Source of the DNA: Demequina sediminicola
Lineage (GTDB): Bacteria; Actinomycetota; Actinomycetes; Actinomycetales; Demequinaceae
DNA: 64,000 nucleotides
Direction: 5' to 3'
NCBI RefSeq assembly: GCF_000975055.1
Contig: NZ_BBRB01000004.1
Coordinates: 116,171 to 180,170, forward strand
The position numbers and the translations under genes were made by a program. Shown here one piece after another: positions 8,485 through 17,476 of the stretch. The notes beneath the pieces were generated by a model. It searched no databases. It saw only the letters and a list, made by a program, of their open reading frames with translations, and was not told where the DNA came from. The number at the start of each line of letters is the position of its first letter. Positions within the stretch are counted from its first letter, which is position 1.

Positions 8485-10019
8485 GCGCCTGCGGGACGTA
8501 GCCCAGGAATCCCCAAGACAACCGGTCCCTCAGCGGGGGCACCAGTGCCACAGGAACTTCCGCAGCCACCAGAGCCATGATCGTGGGCCCCAGATTTGAC
8601 CTGCTCCCACACATCGCCGGCCGCGGTAGCCCGGACCTCGAAAACCCCTCCTGACAAAGCGGCATCGGCCAAAAGGTGGAATGGTGCACCGTGCGTCACT
8701 TCAACCGTCACGAGGTCACCTGGTCGTGGAGCCTGGACGCCCTCCGGTACAGCGAAGTGCACGAGGCGATTGTCCGGAGCACGGCCCGTCATACGCTCGC
8801 GCTCGGCGTCCTTACGCCCGCCCTTGTCCTTGCCGGCACTGTCGAGCACCAAGAGTTCCACCCGCTTGCCCACCTGTGCCTGGTTCTCTTCGAGCGCGAT
8901 GCGCTTCTGCAGCGCGAGGAGTCGTTCAAAGCGTTCCTGGACAACGTCATGCGGGAGCTCGGGGAGGTCAAAGGCGGGTGTACCTGGACGCGGCGAGTAC
9001 TGGAAGGTGTACGCGCTGGAGAATCGCGATTGCTCCACGACGCGCAGCGTGTCCTCGAAGTCCTCATCGGTCTCACCTGGAAAGCCCACGATGATGTCAG
9101 TCGTGATGGACGCGTCAGGCATCACAGCACGCACTCGGTCAAGAATCCCAAGGAACTTGGACGATCGATAGGACCGTCGCATCGCGCGTAGCACCGCGTC
9201 AGAGCCTGACTGCAGAGGCATGTGGAGGCTCGGCATCACATTTGGGGTCTCGGCCATCGCGTCGATGACATCGTCAGTGAAGGCCGCAGGGTGCGGAGAC
9301 GTGAATCTCACACGCTCGAGACCCTCGATCTCGCCGCAGGCACGCAGCAGGGACGCGAACGCGCCCCGGTCGCCAAACTCCACACCATAGGAGTTGACGT
9401 TTTGCCCGAGCAGGGTGACCTCGACAACGCCTTGCGATACAAGTGCTTCTACCTCCGCCAGGATCTCCCCCGGACGGCGGTCGCGCTCCTTGCCTCGCAG
9501 CGACGGGACGATGCAGAACGTGCAGGTGTTGTTGCACCCCACGGAGATCGACACCCAGCCACTTGCGATGGCATCGCGCCGGCTCGGCAACGTTGAGGGA
9601 AAGACTTGAAGCGACTCTTCAATCTCTACCTGTGCTTCGCGATTGTGACGCGCACGCTCGAGGAGCACTGGCAACACGTCGAGGTTGTGGGTACCGAAGA
9701 CCACGTCGACCCACGGAGCTTTCTCCACGATCTCGCCGCGGTCCTTCTGCGCCAGGCATCCACCCACAGCAATTTGCATGCCAGGTCGCCGTTCCTTCAC
9801 GGACGCGAGCTGTCCGAGGTTGCCGTACAGCTTGGACGCTGCGTTCTCCCGGACTGCGCAGGTGTTGATCACGACAACATCGGCGTCTTCCGCCTCTGGA
9901 GGTGCAGCCGTGTAGCCGGCACCCTCGAGGAGTCCCGACATGTGCTCGGAGTCGTGAACGTTCATCTGACAGCCGAGTGTCCGGACGACGTATGTGGGAG
10001 CTAGTGCAGTGTCTGTCAT
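8481..10019 (-). CDS. miaB: tRNA-2-methylthio-N6-dimethylallyladenosine synthase MiaB
   Basis: MiaB is a radical-SAM enzyme that adds the methylthio group to i6A37. In its 512 residues the N-terminal cluster ligands are C17, C54 and C88, and the radical-SAM motif C162-x3-C166-x2-C169 (CNNTCTFC) follows. A TRAM domain comes after the radical-SAM barrel. Unusually, about 45 residues after the TRAM domain include an [16 protein letters not shown] segment with two cysteines and two histidines. It lies two bases after rny and overlaps miaA by four bases. Confidence 0.96.
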   Translation of the reverse strand: MTDTALAPTYVVRTLGCQMNVHDSEHMSGLLEGAGYTAAPPEAEDADVVVINTCAVRENAASKLYGNLGQLASVKERRPGMQIAVGGCLAQKDRGEIVEKAPWVDVVFGTHNLDVLPVLLERARHNREAQVEIEESLQVFPSTLPSRRDAIASGWVSISVGCNNTCTFCIVPSLRGKERDRRPGEILAEVEALVSQGVVEVTLLGQNVNSYGVEFGDRGAFASLLRACGEIEGLERVRFTSPHPAAFTDDVIDAMAETPNVMPSLHMPLQSGSDAVLRAMRRSYRSSKFLGILDRVRAVMPDASITTDIIVGFPGETDEDFEDTLRVVEQSRFSSAYTFQYSPRPGTPAFDLPELPHDVVQERFERLLALQKRIALEENQAQVGKRVELLVLDSAGKDKGGRKDAERERMTGRAPDNRLVHFAVPEGVQAPRPGDLVTVEVTHGAPFHLLADAALSGGVFEVRATAAGDVWEQVKSGAHDHGSGGCGSSCGTGAPAEGPVVLGIPGLRPAGA

Positions 10020-10021
10020 AC

Positions 10022-11482
10022 CTACCCTGCGACAGCGTCTGCGCGGAGTTCGCGAATCACTGTCACTTTGATCTCCCCAGGGAAACTGAGGTCCTTGCTG
10101 ATGTGCTCAGCAATTGTACGCGCCAGTTCGGCAACGCCTTCATCGTCGACCTCGTGGGGCTCCACCATGACGCGGACATCGCGGCCGGCTGACATTGCGA
10201 GCACGCGAGTCACACCGGCATGCTCTGCGACGAGCTCTTCAAGGTTCTCGAGGCGTTCAATGTAGCCATCGGCGTCGTCGCGACGTGCACCTGCTCGTCC
10301 GGCAGACAACGCATCTGCGACCTGAACAATCACGGCCTCGACAGATTCCTGCGGAACTTCATCGTGGTGCGCAGCAATGGCGTTCACCACGACCTCGCTT
10401 TCACCGTGTTCCGCCGCGTACTGGGCTCCTAGCGACGCGTGGGTACCCGCGCGCTCATGCGTGAATGCCTTACCGATGTCGTGAAGGAAGGCGGCACGCC
10501 TCGCAACTTCCTCGTCTGCTCCCACGCTGCGGGCAATGTCCGCAGCGAGTTGTCCGCACTCAACGAGGTGAGAGAGGACGTTTTGACCATACGACGAGCG
10601 CAGGCGCAAGCGTCCGAGGGTGCGCACCATGTCCTCCGACACGCCGCGCACGCCAGCAGACTCAAGGGCATCGAGGCCCGCATCAAGGTGACGCTGTGGG
10701 AGTTCGTCCACGACCTTGCTGTACACCTGTTCGACACGTTGTGGGTGAATGCGGCCATCCTCAACGAGGAGCCGTAACGTCACCTCCGCAATCTCGCGTC
10801 GCTCTACGTCAAACGAGGACAGTTGCACAGCGTTAACGCCTTCTTCCACGATGACGTTCACGCCGGTGAGGGACTCGAAGGCGCGGATATTGCGTCCCTC
10901 ACGTCCGATGATCCGCCCCTTCATCTCCTCGTTGGGAAGATCAATCCATAGGGCCGATGTCTCGGAGGACGTTGCGGCCGCCTGCCGTTGCATTGCTTCC
11001 ACGAGAATCGCGCGACTTTGTGACTCAGCGTCTTTTCGAGCGCCACGCACAATGCGACGCACGTCTGCACGAGTGTCGTCGCGAGCTTCACTGATCAAGC
11101 GTTCACGGAGTTCCTTGCGAGCGGTGTCGACGTCGAGGTGCGCGACCTCCGCGAGCGCAGCGAGATGTGCGCGCTCTCGTGCAGCGCGGTCGGACGCTAG
11201 GCGTCGCTCGTCTCGCACAATGACTGCTGCACGTTCGTCGAGAGCTCGCGCATACTTTTGAGCCGTGCGCTGGTCAGCTGCAATCTCGTTTTCACGGGTT
11301 GAGACTCGCTCTTCACGGCGTTGGGCTTCAGACAGCAGGTCTCGAGCCTCGTCACGGAGGTGTTGCACCTCGTCCTCGGAGGATCGCCGAATCTCCGATG
11401 CCTCGCGCCGCGCAAAATGGACGACAAGGAGCGCACCAAGAAGCAACAACAACGTCGCGGTTGTGGCAATGAGCTGGGGCAT
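10022..11482 (-). CDS. rny: Ribonuclease Y (membrane-anchored endoribonuclease)
   Basis: RNase Y cleaves mRNA internally and starts decay. The 486 residues show the full family order: one N-terminal membrane segment (about 4-23), a long coiled coil rich in Arg/Glu (25-175), a KH domain with [12 protein letters not shown] at 189-200, an HD domain with H334-D335 ([10 protein letters not shown]), and the RNase Y C-terminal domain. It is slightly shorter than the roughly 520 residues of the Bacillus protein, mainly in the coiled coil. It sits between recX (54 bases upstream) and miaB (two bases downstream). RNase J is also encoded in this window. Confidence 0.95.
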   Translation of the reverse strand: MPQLIATTATLLLLLGALLVVHFARREASEIRRSSEDEVQHLRDEARDLLSEAQRREERVSTRENEIAADQRTAQKYARALDERAAVIVRDERRLASDRAARERAHLAALAEVAHLDVDTARKELRERLISEARDDTRADVRRIVRGARKDAESQSRAILVEAMQRQAAATSSETSALWIDLPNEEMKGRIIGREGRNIRAFESLTGVNVIVEEGVNAVQLSSFDVERREIAEVTLRLLVEDGRIHPQRVEQVYSKVVDELPQRHLDAGLDALESAGVRGVSEDMVRTLGRLRLRSSYGQNVLSHLVECGQLAADIARSVGADEEVARRAAFLHDIGKAFTHERAGTHASLGAQYAAEHGESEVVVNAIAAHHDEVPQESVEAVIVQVADALSAGRAGARRDDADGYIERLENLEELVAEHAGVTRVLAMSAGRDVRVMVEPHEVDDEGVAELARTIAEHISKDLSFPGEIKVTVIRELRADAVAG

Positions 11483-11537
11483 GGCTCATCCCTCCTGGTC
11501 ACTCGCTCGGCGCGGCGATTGCCGCGCTAGAAACAGA

Positions 11538-12065
11538 CTACGCACCCTCACTATCGGCACGTTGCAAGTCTTTCACGAGTGCGAAAGCCAACGACGGCGG
11601 ATATCCGCGGCGCCCAAGCATTCCAACTACTCGGCGCACTCTCGCGTCTGGCGGCACGTTCTCCAGTTGATACCAGCGCTTTCGCGCCAAGTGCTCAGCG
11701 GCATCAACTTCGTCGTCATCACTGATCTGATCGACCGCGTGGGTGATCTCTTCCGCATCGAAACCCTTGCGCTGGAGCTCAGAGGCGATCACGCGTCGAG
11801 ACTTACCCCGCTCGCGGTGCCGCGCCCGCGCGATGCTGTCAGCGAGCGCCTGATCGTCGAGCAACCCCACCTCTTGGTAGCGCGCGACCACCTCATCGGC
11901 GACCTCTTCAGAGATCTCGCGCGAGATGAGCTTGTCACGCAGTTGACGGCTTGACCGTGGAGCGCCCGACAGCGCCTTGAGCGCAATCTCCCGCGCGCGC
12001 TCGCCCTCGTCGACACCGTCTGTCGAGTTGGAGCGAGCGCGCGCGGGCTGAGACTGCGATGCCAC
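11538..12065 (-). CDS. recX: RecA regulator RecX
   Basis: RecX limits RecA filament growth and ATPase activity. The product is 175 residues, made of RecX-type three-helix repeats (RSSRQLRDKLISREI ... GLLDDQALA ... GKSRRVIASELQRKG ... RRGYPPSLAFALVKDL) after a disordered N-terminus. The start is a GTG whose G is also the last base of the recA stop (TAGTG), so translation is coupled to recA and induced with it. Its length is within the family range. Confidence 0.94.
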   Translation of the reverse strand: MASQSQPARARSNSTDGVDEGERAREIALKALSGAPRSSRQLRDKLISREISEEVADEVVARYQEVGLLDDQALADSIARARHRERGKSRRVIASELQRKGFDAEEITHAVDQISDDDEVDAAEHLARKRWYQLENVPPDARVRRVVGMLGRRGYPPSLAFALVKDLQRADSEGA

Positions 12066-13150
12066 TAGAAGGTGGCGCTTTCCTTCTTGCTTGCTGCTGC
12101 CTTAGACGTCTTTGCTGGCTTCTCCGCCACGGGTGCCTCGTCCACTTCAGCATCGAAGCCGACACCCAACTTTCGCTTGACCTTGATCTCAATCTCGGTC
12201 GCAAGCTCGGGGTTGTCCTTCAAGAAGTTTCGGGAGTTTTCCTTACCCTGGCCAAGTTGATCACCCTCATACGTGTACCAAGCACCGGACTTCTTGACGA
12301 AACCATGCTCGACACCCAAGTCGATGATTCCGCCTTCCTTGGAGATTCCTTGTCCATAAAGGATGTCGAACTCGGCTTGCTTAAAGGGTGGGGCCATTTT
12401 GTTCTTGACAACCTTCACACGGGTACGGTTACCGACGGGCTCCGTGCCCTCTTTGAGGGTCTCGATACGCCGGACATCAAGACGCACAGACGCGTAGAAC
12501 TTGAGCGCCTTTCCACCGGTTGTCGTTTCTGGCGAACCGAAGAAGACACCGATCTTTTCGCGCAACTGGTTAATGAAGATCGCTGTGGTGCCGGTGGTGT
12601 TCAGTGCACCGGTAATCTTTCGCAGCGCCTGCGACATCAGGCGAGCTTGAAGACCGACGTGACTGTCGCCCATCTCACCTTCGATTTCCGCCTTAGGCAC
12701 AAGCGCCGCGACAGAGTCGATCACGAGCACGTCTACGCCGCCGGAACGCACGAGAATGTCGGCGATCTCCAGTGCTTGCTCACCTGTGTCCGGCTGGGAC
12801 ACGATGAGGTTGTCAGTGTCGACGCCCAACTTCTTTGCGTACTCAGGGTCGAGCGCGTGCTCAGCGTCGATGAACGCGGCGGTTCCCCCCTGTCGCTGCA
12901 TGTTTGCGACTGCATGGAGTGCCACAGTGGTCTTACCGGAGGATTCTGGACCATAGACCTCGACCACACGTCCACGGGGAAGACCACCAATGCCCAGCGC
13001 GATGTCGAGAGCCAACGATCCTGTGGGAATGGCCTCAACGGCTACCTTCTTTGATTCGCCAAGGCGCATCGCGGAGCCCTTGCCAAACTGACGGTCAATC
13101 TGACCCAAAGCTGCTTCAAGGGCCTTGGAACGATCTGCTGCTGGTGCCAT
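12065..13150 (-). CDS. recA: Recombinase RecA
   Basis: RecA forms filaments on single-stranded DNA for strand exchange and LexA self-cleavage. The 361-residue form starts at the ATG at 13150 ([15 protein letters not shown]), matches other actinobacterial RecA proteins, and has Walker A at 67-74 (GPESSGKT), the loop segments, and an acidic/Lys-Ala C-terminal tail. An open frame extends upstream to 13300, but its first codon falls inside the SOS operator, so the extension is not coding in a transcript that starts downstream of that operator. recX follows with one-base overlap. Confidence 0.97.
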   Translation of the reverse strand: MAPAADRSKALEAALGQIDRQFGKGSAMRLGESKKVAVEAIPTGSLALDIALGIGGLPRGRVVEVYGPESSGKTTVALHAVANMQRQGGTAAFIDAEHALDPEYAKKLGVDTDNLIVSQPDTGEQALEIADILVRSGGVDVLVIDSVAALVPKAEIEGEMGDSHVGLQARLMSQALRKITGALNTTGTTAIFINQLREKIGVFFGSPETTTGGKALKFYASVRLDVRRIETLKEGTEPVGNRTRVKVVKNKMAPPFKQAEFDILYGQGISKEGGIIDLGVEHGFVKKSGAWYTYEGDQLGQGKENSRNFLKDNPELATEIEIKVKRKLGVGFDAEVDEAPVAEKPAKTSKAAASKKESATF

Positions 13151-13290
13151 GTCTTTTCCCTGTCCTAGTGGCATCACTGCCGTACCAAACTGTTCATGTA
13201 CGACGCTACGCCGCACCTGTGACATTGGATCGAGATTCGGAACTTTTGGGAGTTCCACGTCACTGGATCTTGTCCTGTGGAACACAGTAA

Positions 13291-13306
13291 TCGAACGCAT
13301 GTTCGA
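13291..13306. promoter_or_regulatory. LexA-binding SOS box of recA
   Basis: TCGAACGCATGTTCGA is a perfect inverted repeat of the actinobacterial SOS consensus, 141 bases upstream of the recA start codon. It places the DNA-damage promoter here and implies an untranslated leader of roughly 100 bases or more. DUF3046 ends 57 bases further upstream, so recA can be transcribed on its own. Confidence 0.93.
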
Positions 13307-13362
13307 AAGCCAGTGGCGCGCGCGGCGTGTCGCAAGTGACCCTCGGGTCCGCGCGTGAGGCG

Positions 13363-13599
13363 CTACTGACGAGGTGGCGGCACCATCGTGGTGCGCTCTC
13401 CCCCGTCTCGCTCAGACAAAGGGATGCTCATCTGATCGCACAACGCATGCCACACGTCACGAGCGGGAACGCCTTGGGCCAAGGACTCGGCAGCCGTCAT
13501 CGAGCGGCATCCATCGAGTGCAAGTTCGCGCGCAAGGGTGCGGGAGTAGGACTCACCAAACACCGAGTCGGCGAGAGCCCAGAATTCACTGATGCGCAT
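13363..13599 (-). CDS. DUF3046 family protein
   Basis: This 78-residue protein belongs to the actinobacterial DUF3046 family, recognised from its start ([15 protein letters not shown]) and the DVWHALCDQ motif, and from its standard place just upstream of recA. The biochemical role is unknown. It has no membrane segment or signal peptide. Its ATG overlaps the stop of the preceding regulator gene by one base (TAATG), so the two are translationally coupled. Confidence 0.88.
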   Translation of the reverse strand: MRISEFWALADSVFGESYSRTLARELALDGCRSMTAAESLAQGVPARDVWHALCDQMSIPLSERDGGERTTMVPPPRQ

Positions 13600-13910
13600 T
13601 AGCGCGCGCGGACACCGCTCAAGAGTTCGGGAACGGTGTCAGGAATCGACGGCAACACGTCAACAGACGAGAGCTCTTCGGCGGTCGCGAAGCGGTGGGA
13701 AACTTCGCTCAGGACCGTCGACATCGGTACTTCCAGAGCCTCGCAGATCGATGCGAGAAGTTCAGATGAGGCTTCCTTCTGGCCACGCTCGACCTCGGAC
13801 AAGTAGCCGAGAGAGACGCGCGCGCCTGAGGAAATGTCGCGCAGAGTCTTGCCCTGGGTCAGACGGGCGTCACGTAGGACATCGCCGATTTCATTGCGAA
13901 GAACGGGCAT
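13599..13910 (-). CDS. clgR: XRE-family transcriptional regulator, ClgR-like
   Basis: The 103-residue protein has a Cro/C1 helix-turn-helix at about 21-43 ([22 protein letters not shown]) and a short C-terminal tail. ClgR proteins of actinobacteria activate clp protease genes and, in some species, DNA-repair genes; the gene is normally found between cinA/pgsA and recA, as here. The ATG at 13910 is chosen because AGGAGAAG lies just upstream; 25 extra codons to 13985 lack support. The name rests on domain and synteny; I could not find a convincing ClgR operator upstream. Confidence 0.82.
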   Translation of the reverse strand: MPVLRNEIGDVLRDARLTQGKTLRDISSGARVSLGYLSEVERGQKEASSELLASICEALEVPMSTVLSEVSHRFATAEELSSVDVLPSIPDTVPELLSGVRAR

Positions 13911-13966
13911 GTCACTTCTCCTGCCATTGATATTGCTCACGAACTTTCCAACGCACACTACCGCAG

Positions 13967-14482
13967 TTATGTTCCCTGACGCCAAGAGGAAATTGAGTCA
14001 GGGTCGCTCAAGGCAGCTTCCAGCAGTGCGAGCGCTGCCTCGTTTGCCCCGGCTCGGACCTCGTCACGGTCGCCGTCGAAGCGCACAGTGCGAGCCCACA
14101 AACCAGTACCGGTGACGGCCGCAACGCACACGGTGCCCGCTTCCACACCACCATGAGATTGTGGGCCTGCAGAGCCGGTGGTCGCGGCAGCGACATCGGA
14201 ATGAAGCAGCGTTTGTACCCCGAGCGCCATCGCGGCCGCAACATCCAACGAGACGGGACCGGCCTCGGCAAGAAGCTCCGCGGAAACTCCCAACACCGAC
14301 GTCTTGATGCTCGAGTCATACGCGACAACACCGCCGCGGAAGACGTCAGAGGCACCCGGTATTGCAACCAGGGAGGCGCACACGCTTCCGCCTGTCAGCG
14401 ATTCCGCGACGGCGACGCTCAAGCCTTGCTGGCGTGCGCTGGCCAACACCCGCGTGGCGACGTTTGGACTAGCCGCTGTCAC
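13967..14482 (-). CDS. cinA: CinA-like nicotinamide-nucleotide amidohydrolase (C-terminal-domain type)
   Basis: The 171-residue product is the CinA C-terminal domain alone: [31 protein letters not shown] and ATTGSAGP. This domain deamidates nicotinamide mononucleotide (PncC activity) in NAD recycling; the N-terminal pyrophosphatase domain of full CinA is absent, as in many actinobacteria. The GTG at 14482 is preferred because GGAGG lies six bases upstream; it overlaps the end of pgsA by 14 bases. A longer frame to 14554 would deepen the overlap without a better site. Confidence 0.88.
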   Translation of the reverse strand: MTAASPNVATRVLASARQQGLSVAVAESLTGGSVCASLVAIPGASDVFRGGVVAYDSSIKTSVLGVSAELLAEAGPVSLDVAAAMALGVQTLLHSDVAAATTGSAGPQSHGGVEAGTVCVAAVTGTGLWARTVRFDGDRDEVRAGANEAALALLEAALSDPDSISSWRQGT

Positions 14483-15149
14483 CGCGGGCCTCCGGGCCGT
14501 CCGGCCCGTGCGTGGCGTTGCCACCCGCACCTTCACCACGTAAACCGTCACCACCGCTGTGGCCGGGTACGTGCCCTTGCTCGGTGGTCGTCGTCCCCGC
14601 CTCTCGATGTTCGCGGACTGCCCGCAGAATCATTCTCCCGTAGTCGACGCCGGTCACGACGGCGACGATGGTTGCGGCGATCAACACCCACCAGGCGACG
14701 GTGTCGACCCACATAGGCATGTTCGGGACAACAAGAACGATGATCGCGGTCAACTGGAGGAACGTCTTCACTTTGCCGCCGCGCGACGCCGGAATCACGA
14801 CGTCTTTAGCCACTGCGAGACGCCCAAGAGTCACAGCGACTTCTCTCACCGTCAGGACGACCAACGGCCACCACGGTAGGTCATCGACGAAGACCAAGGC
14901 CGCCAGAACACCGAGAACCAGAGCTTTGTCGGCGATCGGGTCCGCGAGCTTTCCGAACGACGAGACTACGTTCCAGCGCCGAGCCAAGTACCCGTCTAGC
15001 CAATCCGTCAGCGACGCCAGCACCACAAGAATGAGTGCCCACCAACGCTGTGCTCCATCGGCAGCGTCATCAAGGATCAACAAGACGACAGCCACGGGCA
15101 CCATGACGAGACGCAAGGCCGTGAGCAGGTTGGGGAGGGTCGCTGTCAC
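14469..15149 (-). CDS. pgsA: CDP-diacylglycerol-glycerol-3-phosphate 3-phosphatidyltransferase
   Basis: PgsA makes phosphatidylglycerol phosphate from CDP-diacylglycerol, so it uses the product of cdsA at 56361. The CDP-alcohol phosphotransferase motif DG-x2-AR-x8-G-x3-D-x3-D is intact (D52, G53, A56, R57, G66, D70, D74). About four to six membrane segments make up its 226 residues. The C-terminus carries a hydrophilic Gly/Glu/His-rich tail of about 40 residues that overlaps the start of cinA. CDP-alcohol enzymes with other acceptors share the motif, but length and synteny with ftsK and cinA support PgsA. Confidence 0.92.
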   Translation of the reverse strand: MTATLPNLLTALRLVMVPVAVVLLILDDAADGAQRWWALILVVLASLTDWLDGYLARRWNVVSSFGKLADPIADKALVLGVLAALVFVDDLPWWPLVVLTVREVAVTLGRLAVAKDVVIPASRGGKVKTFLQLTAIIVLVVPNMPMWVDTVAWWVLIAATIVAVVTGVDYGRMILRAVREHREAGTTTTEQGHVPGHSGGDGLRGEGAGGNATHGPDGPEARGDSG

Positions 15150-15202
15150 CCCTTCACCCTAGTGCCCCGGCCGGGTTTCCAGGTGCGTTTTCCACGACCT
15201 CG

Positions 15203-17476
15203 TTAACGGGCGTCGTGCATTCCTTGCAACGGTGTCTCGCCATCTGTGGGGCGCGGGTCAATCAAGCTCGCCATGTACTCCGGAGGCGTGGCACGCACCG
15301 CGGCGACGGGCTGTGCGACACCAAAGAGCCAGCCCTGGCCATAACGCCATCCACATTCGGAGAGAAACTGAGCCTGATCCTCGGTTTCGATTCCCTCCGC
15401 AATAGTCGCCAATCCCAGTTCGCGCGCCAGCGCCCCAAGAGCCCGAGACACACGCGCGCCAGCAGGGTCCTCCGGAATACCGGCGACAAAAGACATATCG
15501 AGTTTGACGCCCGAGACAGGAAGGTCACGCAGGTAGCTCAGCGGAGACACGCCCGTACCGAAGTCGTCCAAGAGAATTGGGACACCCGCATTGCGCAGCT
15601 CTGTCAGTTCATGACGAATCCGGGTGTTCGGAGCAACCAGCGAAACCTCAGTGAGCTCAACCACGATGCGCTGCGGGCTGAGTTGATACGCCTCGATCGC
15701 TGACAGGACCTTTTCAACAAACTCAGAGTCGCCAAGTTGGTCTGCGGAAACATTGAGAGACACCCAGGTTGACTGCGAAGGTCCGTGAGCCAGAAAGTGA
15801 GCCGCCTGTTCCACCAGGGAGAGACCTAGCGCGACGGACAGGTGACGGTCATCGATGAGCGGCAGGAAACTCGCTGGAAGCAGCAACCCTCGCGTGGGGT
15901 GCTGCCACCGCACCAAAGCCTCGTACCCCACCACGGTGCGGGTCCGCAGTTCGAGGATCGGCTGATAGTGCAACACCAGCTCACCCCGCTCGATCGCATC
16001 CGCTAACTCGGCAGCCAAGGCAGACTGGCCCTCATCGGTGTGGTGAAGGGACGCGTCGTACACCTCAGTGCGGGACTTACCCAGTGACTTCGCGCGGTAC
16101 ATCGCCGCGTCGGCGGCACTCAACAACGACGGTGCTCCACCATGGATCGTCTCGCCGTCGGCCATGGCGATTCCCACAGAAGCAAACAGTTCAATGTGAT
16201 GGCGCTTCACCAGCATCGGCCGGTGCAACCCCTCGTGGATCGCCGCTGCAATGTCGTACATCGCCTTGGAGCAGTCATCGTCTTGCACCACGATGACGAA
16301 CTCGTCGCCACCGATGCGCGCCACCGTTCCGCGGCCGCCTGTCGCGGTGCGAAGGACACCCGCGACGTGGACAAGTGCGTTGTCCCCCGTCGCGTGTCCA
16401 AACTTGTCGTTCAGATTCTTGAAGCCATCAAGGTCGACCGCGAGCACGCCCACCCGTGCCACCGGATCAGGCTGGTCCAAGAGCTCTTGCAAAACCTCCT
16501 GCAAGAGAGTCCTATTCGCCAGCCCGGTCAAAGGATCATGCATCGCGCGGTGCGCCATGATCTCGCTGTGCATCCGGTCGTCAGTGCTGTCCCGCACCTG
16601 CACCACATAATGGTCAGGCGCGCCGCCGGCGTGGCGAACCAGCCCCACGTCGAGGACTGCCCACACCACGTTGCCATCCGTGCGCACATAACGCTTCTCA
16701 AGGTTGAAGCGGCTGGAGTGCCCCGCGAAGAGTCGCTCAAGCTGGTCACGCTCGGCCTGCAAATCTTGCGGATGTGAGAGCGAGGAGAACGGCACACCGC
16801 GCAATGCAGAGACAGTTGACCCCATCATCTCGGCAAACGCACGGTTGGTCTCCATGAGGCGCCAGTCAAGATCCACCAGCGCCATTCCAATCGGGGCGTT
16901 CTCCATAGCCTTGCGGAACTGCGCATCGGAGCGGCTAATGGCCTCGGCGGCTTCGCGCAATCCAGACGTATCCATGATCGTCACGATGGTGACCGGACCA
17001 TCATCCAGTCCGTCGGGCACCACGCGTGCACGCACCTGAACCCAACGCACATCGTCAGCACCACGGCGCCCTGGAACACCGACGATGCGGGCCTTGACGT
17101 CATCGGTGCCCACGCCAAAGGCCTCACGGAGCAAAAGCGGACGCATGCGGTCGTCGACGGCACGGAGCCCGAGTCGAGAGAGCGGCTTGCCTACAGCATC
17201 GTCCCGGGATACCCCGAGAACGGACGCAGCGACGTCAGTCAAGAGGGCAATCTCGTCGGTACGGGTCACGATGATGACACCGTCACGGGTCGACGACATC
17301 ACCGCATCAAACTGGCGACGCAGATGCCTCTCCCGCGCCAAAATCTGATCCCGCGCACGCCGAGCGCGGCGCGAACGGGCAAAGAAAAACAGCGCTAAGC
17401 ACGCGAGCAGCAGGACGATCGCAGTAGCCGGCCAAGCGACGGCTGGATCATCAAAAACTGCTACGACTCCTCCCAT
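15203..17476 (-). CDS. PAS-GGDEF-EAL cyclic di-GMP signalling protein
   Basis: The 757-residue protein has one N-terminal membrane segment (about 17-34), two PAS domains (about 50-160 and 180-300), a GGDEF domain (about 310-470) and an EAL domain (about 490-740). The GGDEF motif is complete. The four residues five positions before it are GGRG, so the RxxD inhibitory site is missing. EAL-domain residues are also complete by eye (YEALVRW, ELTEVSL, DDFGTG, VKLDMSF, AEGIET), so both synthesis and hydrolysis are possible. The start overlaps the ftsK end by 16 bases. Confidence 0.93.
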   Translation of the reverse strand: MGGVVAVFDDPAVAWPATAIVLLLACLALFFFARSRRARRARDQILARERHLRRQFDAVMSSTRDGVIIVTRTDEIALLTDVAASVLGVSRDDAVGKPLSRLGLRAVDDRMRPLLLREAFGVGTDDVKARIVGVPGRRGADDVRWVQVRARVVPDGLDDGPVTIVTIMDTSGLREAAEAISRSDAQFRKAMENAPIGMALVDLDWRLMETNRAFAEMMGSTVSALRGVPFSSLSHPQDLQAERDQLERLFAGHSSRFNLEKRYVRTDGNVVWAVLDVGLVRHAGGAPDHYVVQVRDSTDDRMHSEIMAHRAMHDPLTGLANRTLLQEVLQELLDQPDPVARVGVLAVDLDGFKNLNDKFGHATGDNALVHVAGVLRTATGGRGTVARIGGDEFVIVVQDDDCSKAMYDIAAAIHEGLHRPMLVKRHHIELFASVGIAMADGETIHGGAPSLLSAADAAMYRAKSLGKSRTEVYDASLHHTDEGQSALAAELADAIERGELVLHYQPILELRTRTVVGYEALVRWQHPTRGLLLPASFLPLIDDRHLSVALGLSLVEQAAHFLAHGPSQSTWVSLNVSADQLGDSEFVEKVLSAIEAYQLSPQRIVVELTEVSLVAPNTRIRHELTELRNAGVPILLDDFGTGVSPLSYLRDLPVSGVKLDMSFVAGIPEDPAGARVSRALGALARELGLATIAEGIETEDQAQFLSECGWRYGQGWLFGVAQPVAAVRATPPEYMASLIDPRPTDGETPLQGMHDAR

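Noticed and set aside
12059..13054. 331-codon open frame antisense to recA
   Set aside because: Shadow of recA codon bias; no recognisable protein family.
13151..13300. N-terminal extension of recA to 13300
   Set aside because: Its start codon lies inside the SOS operator and the extra residues have no counterpart in RecA.
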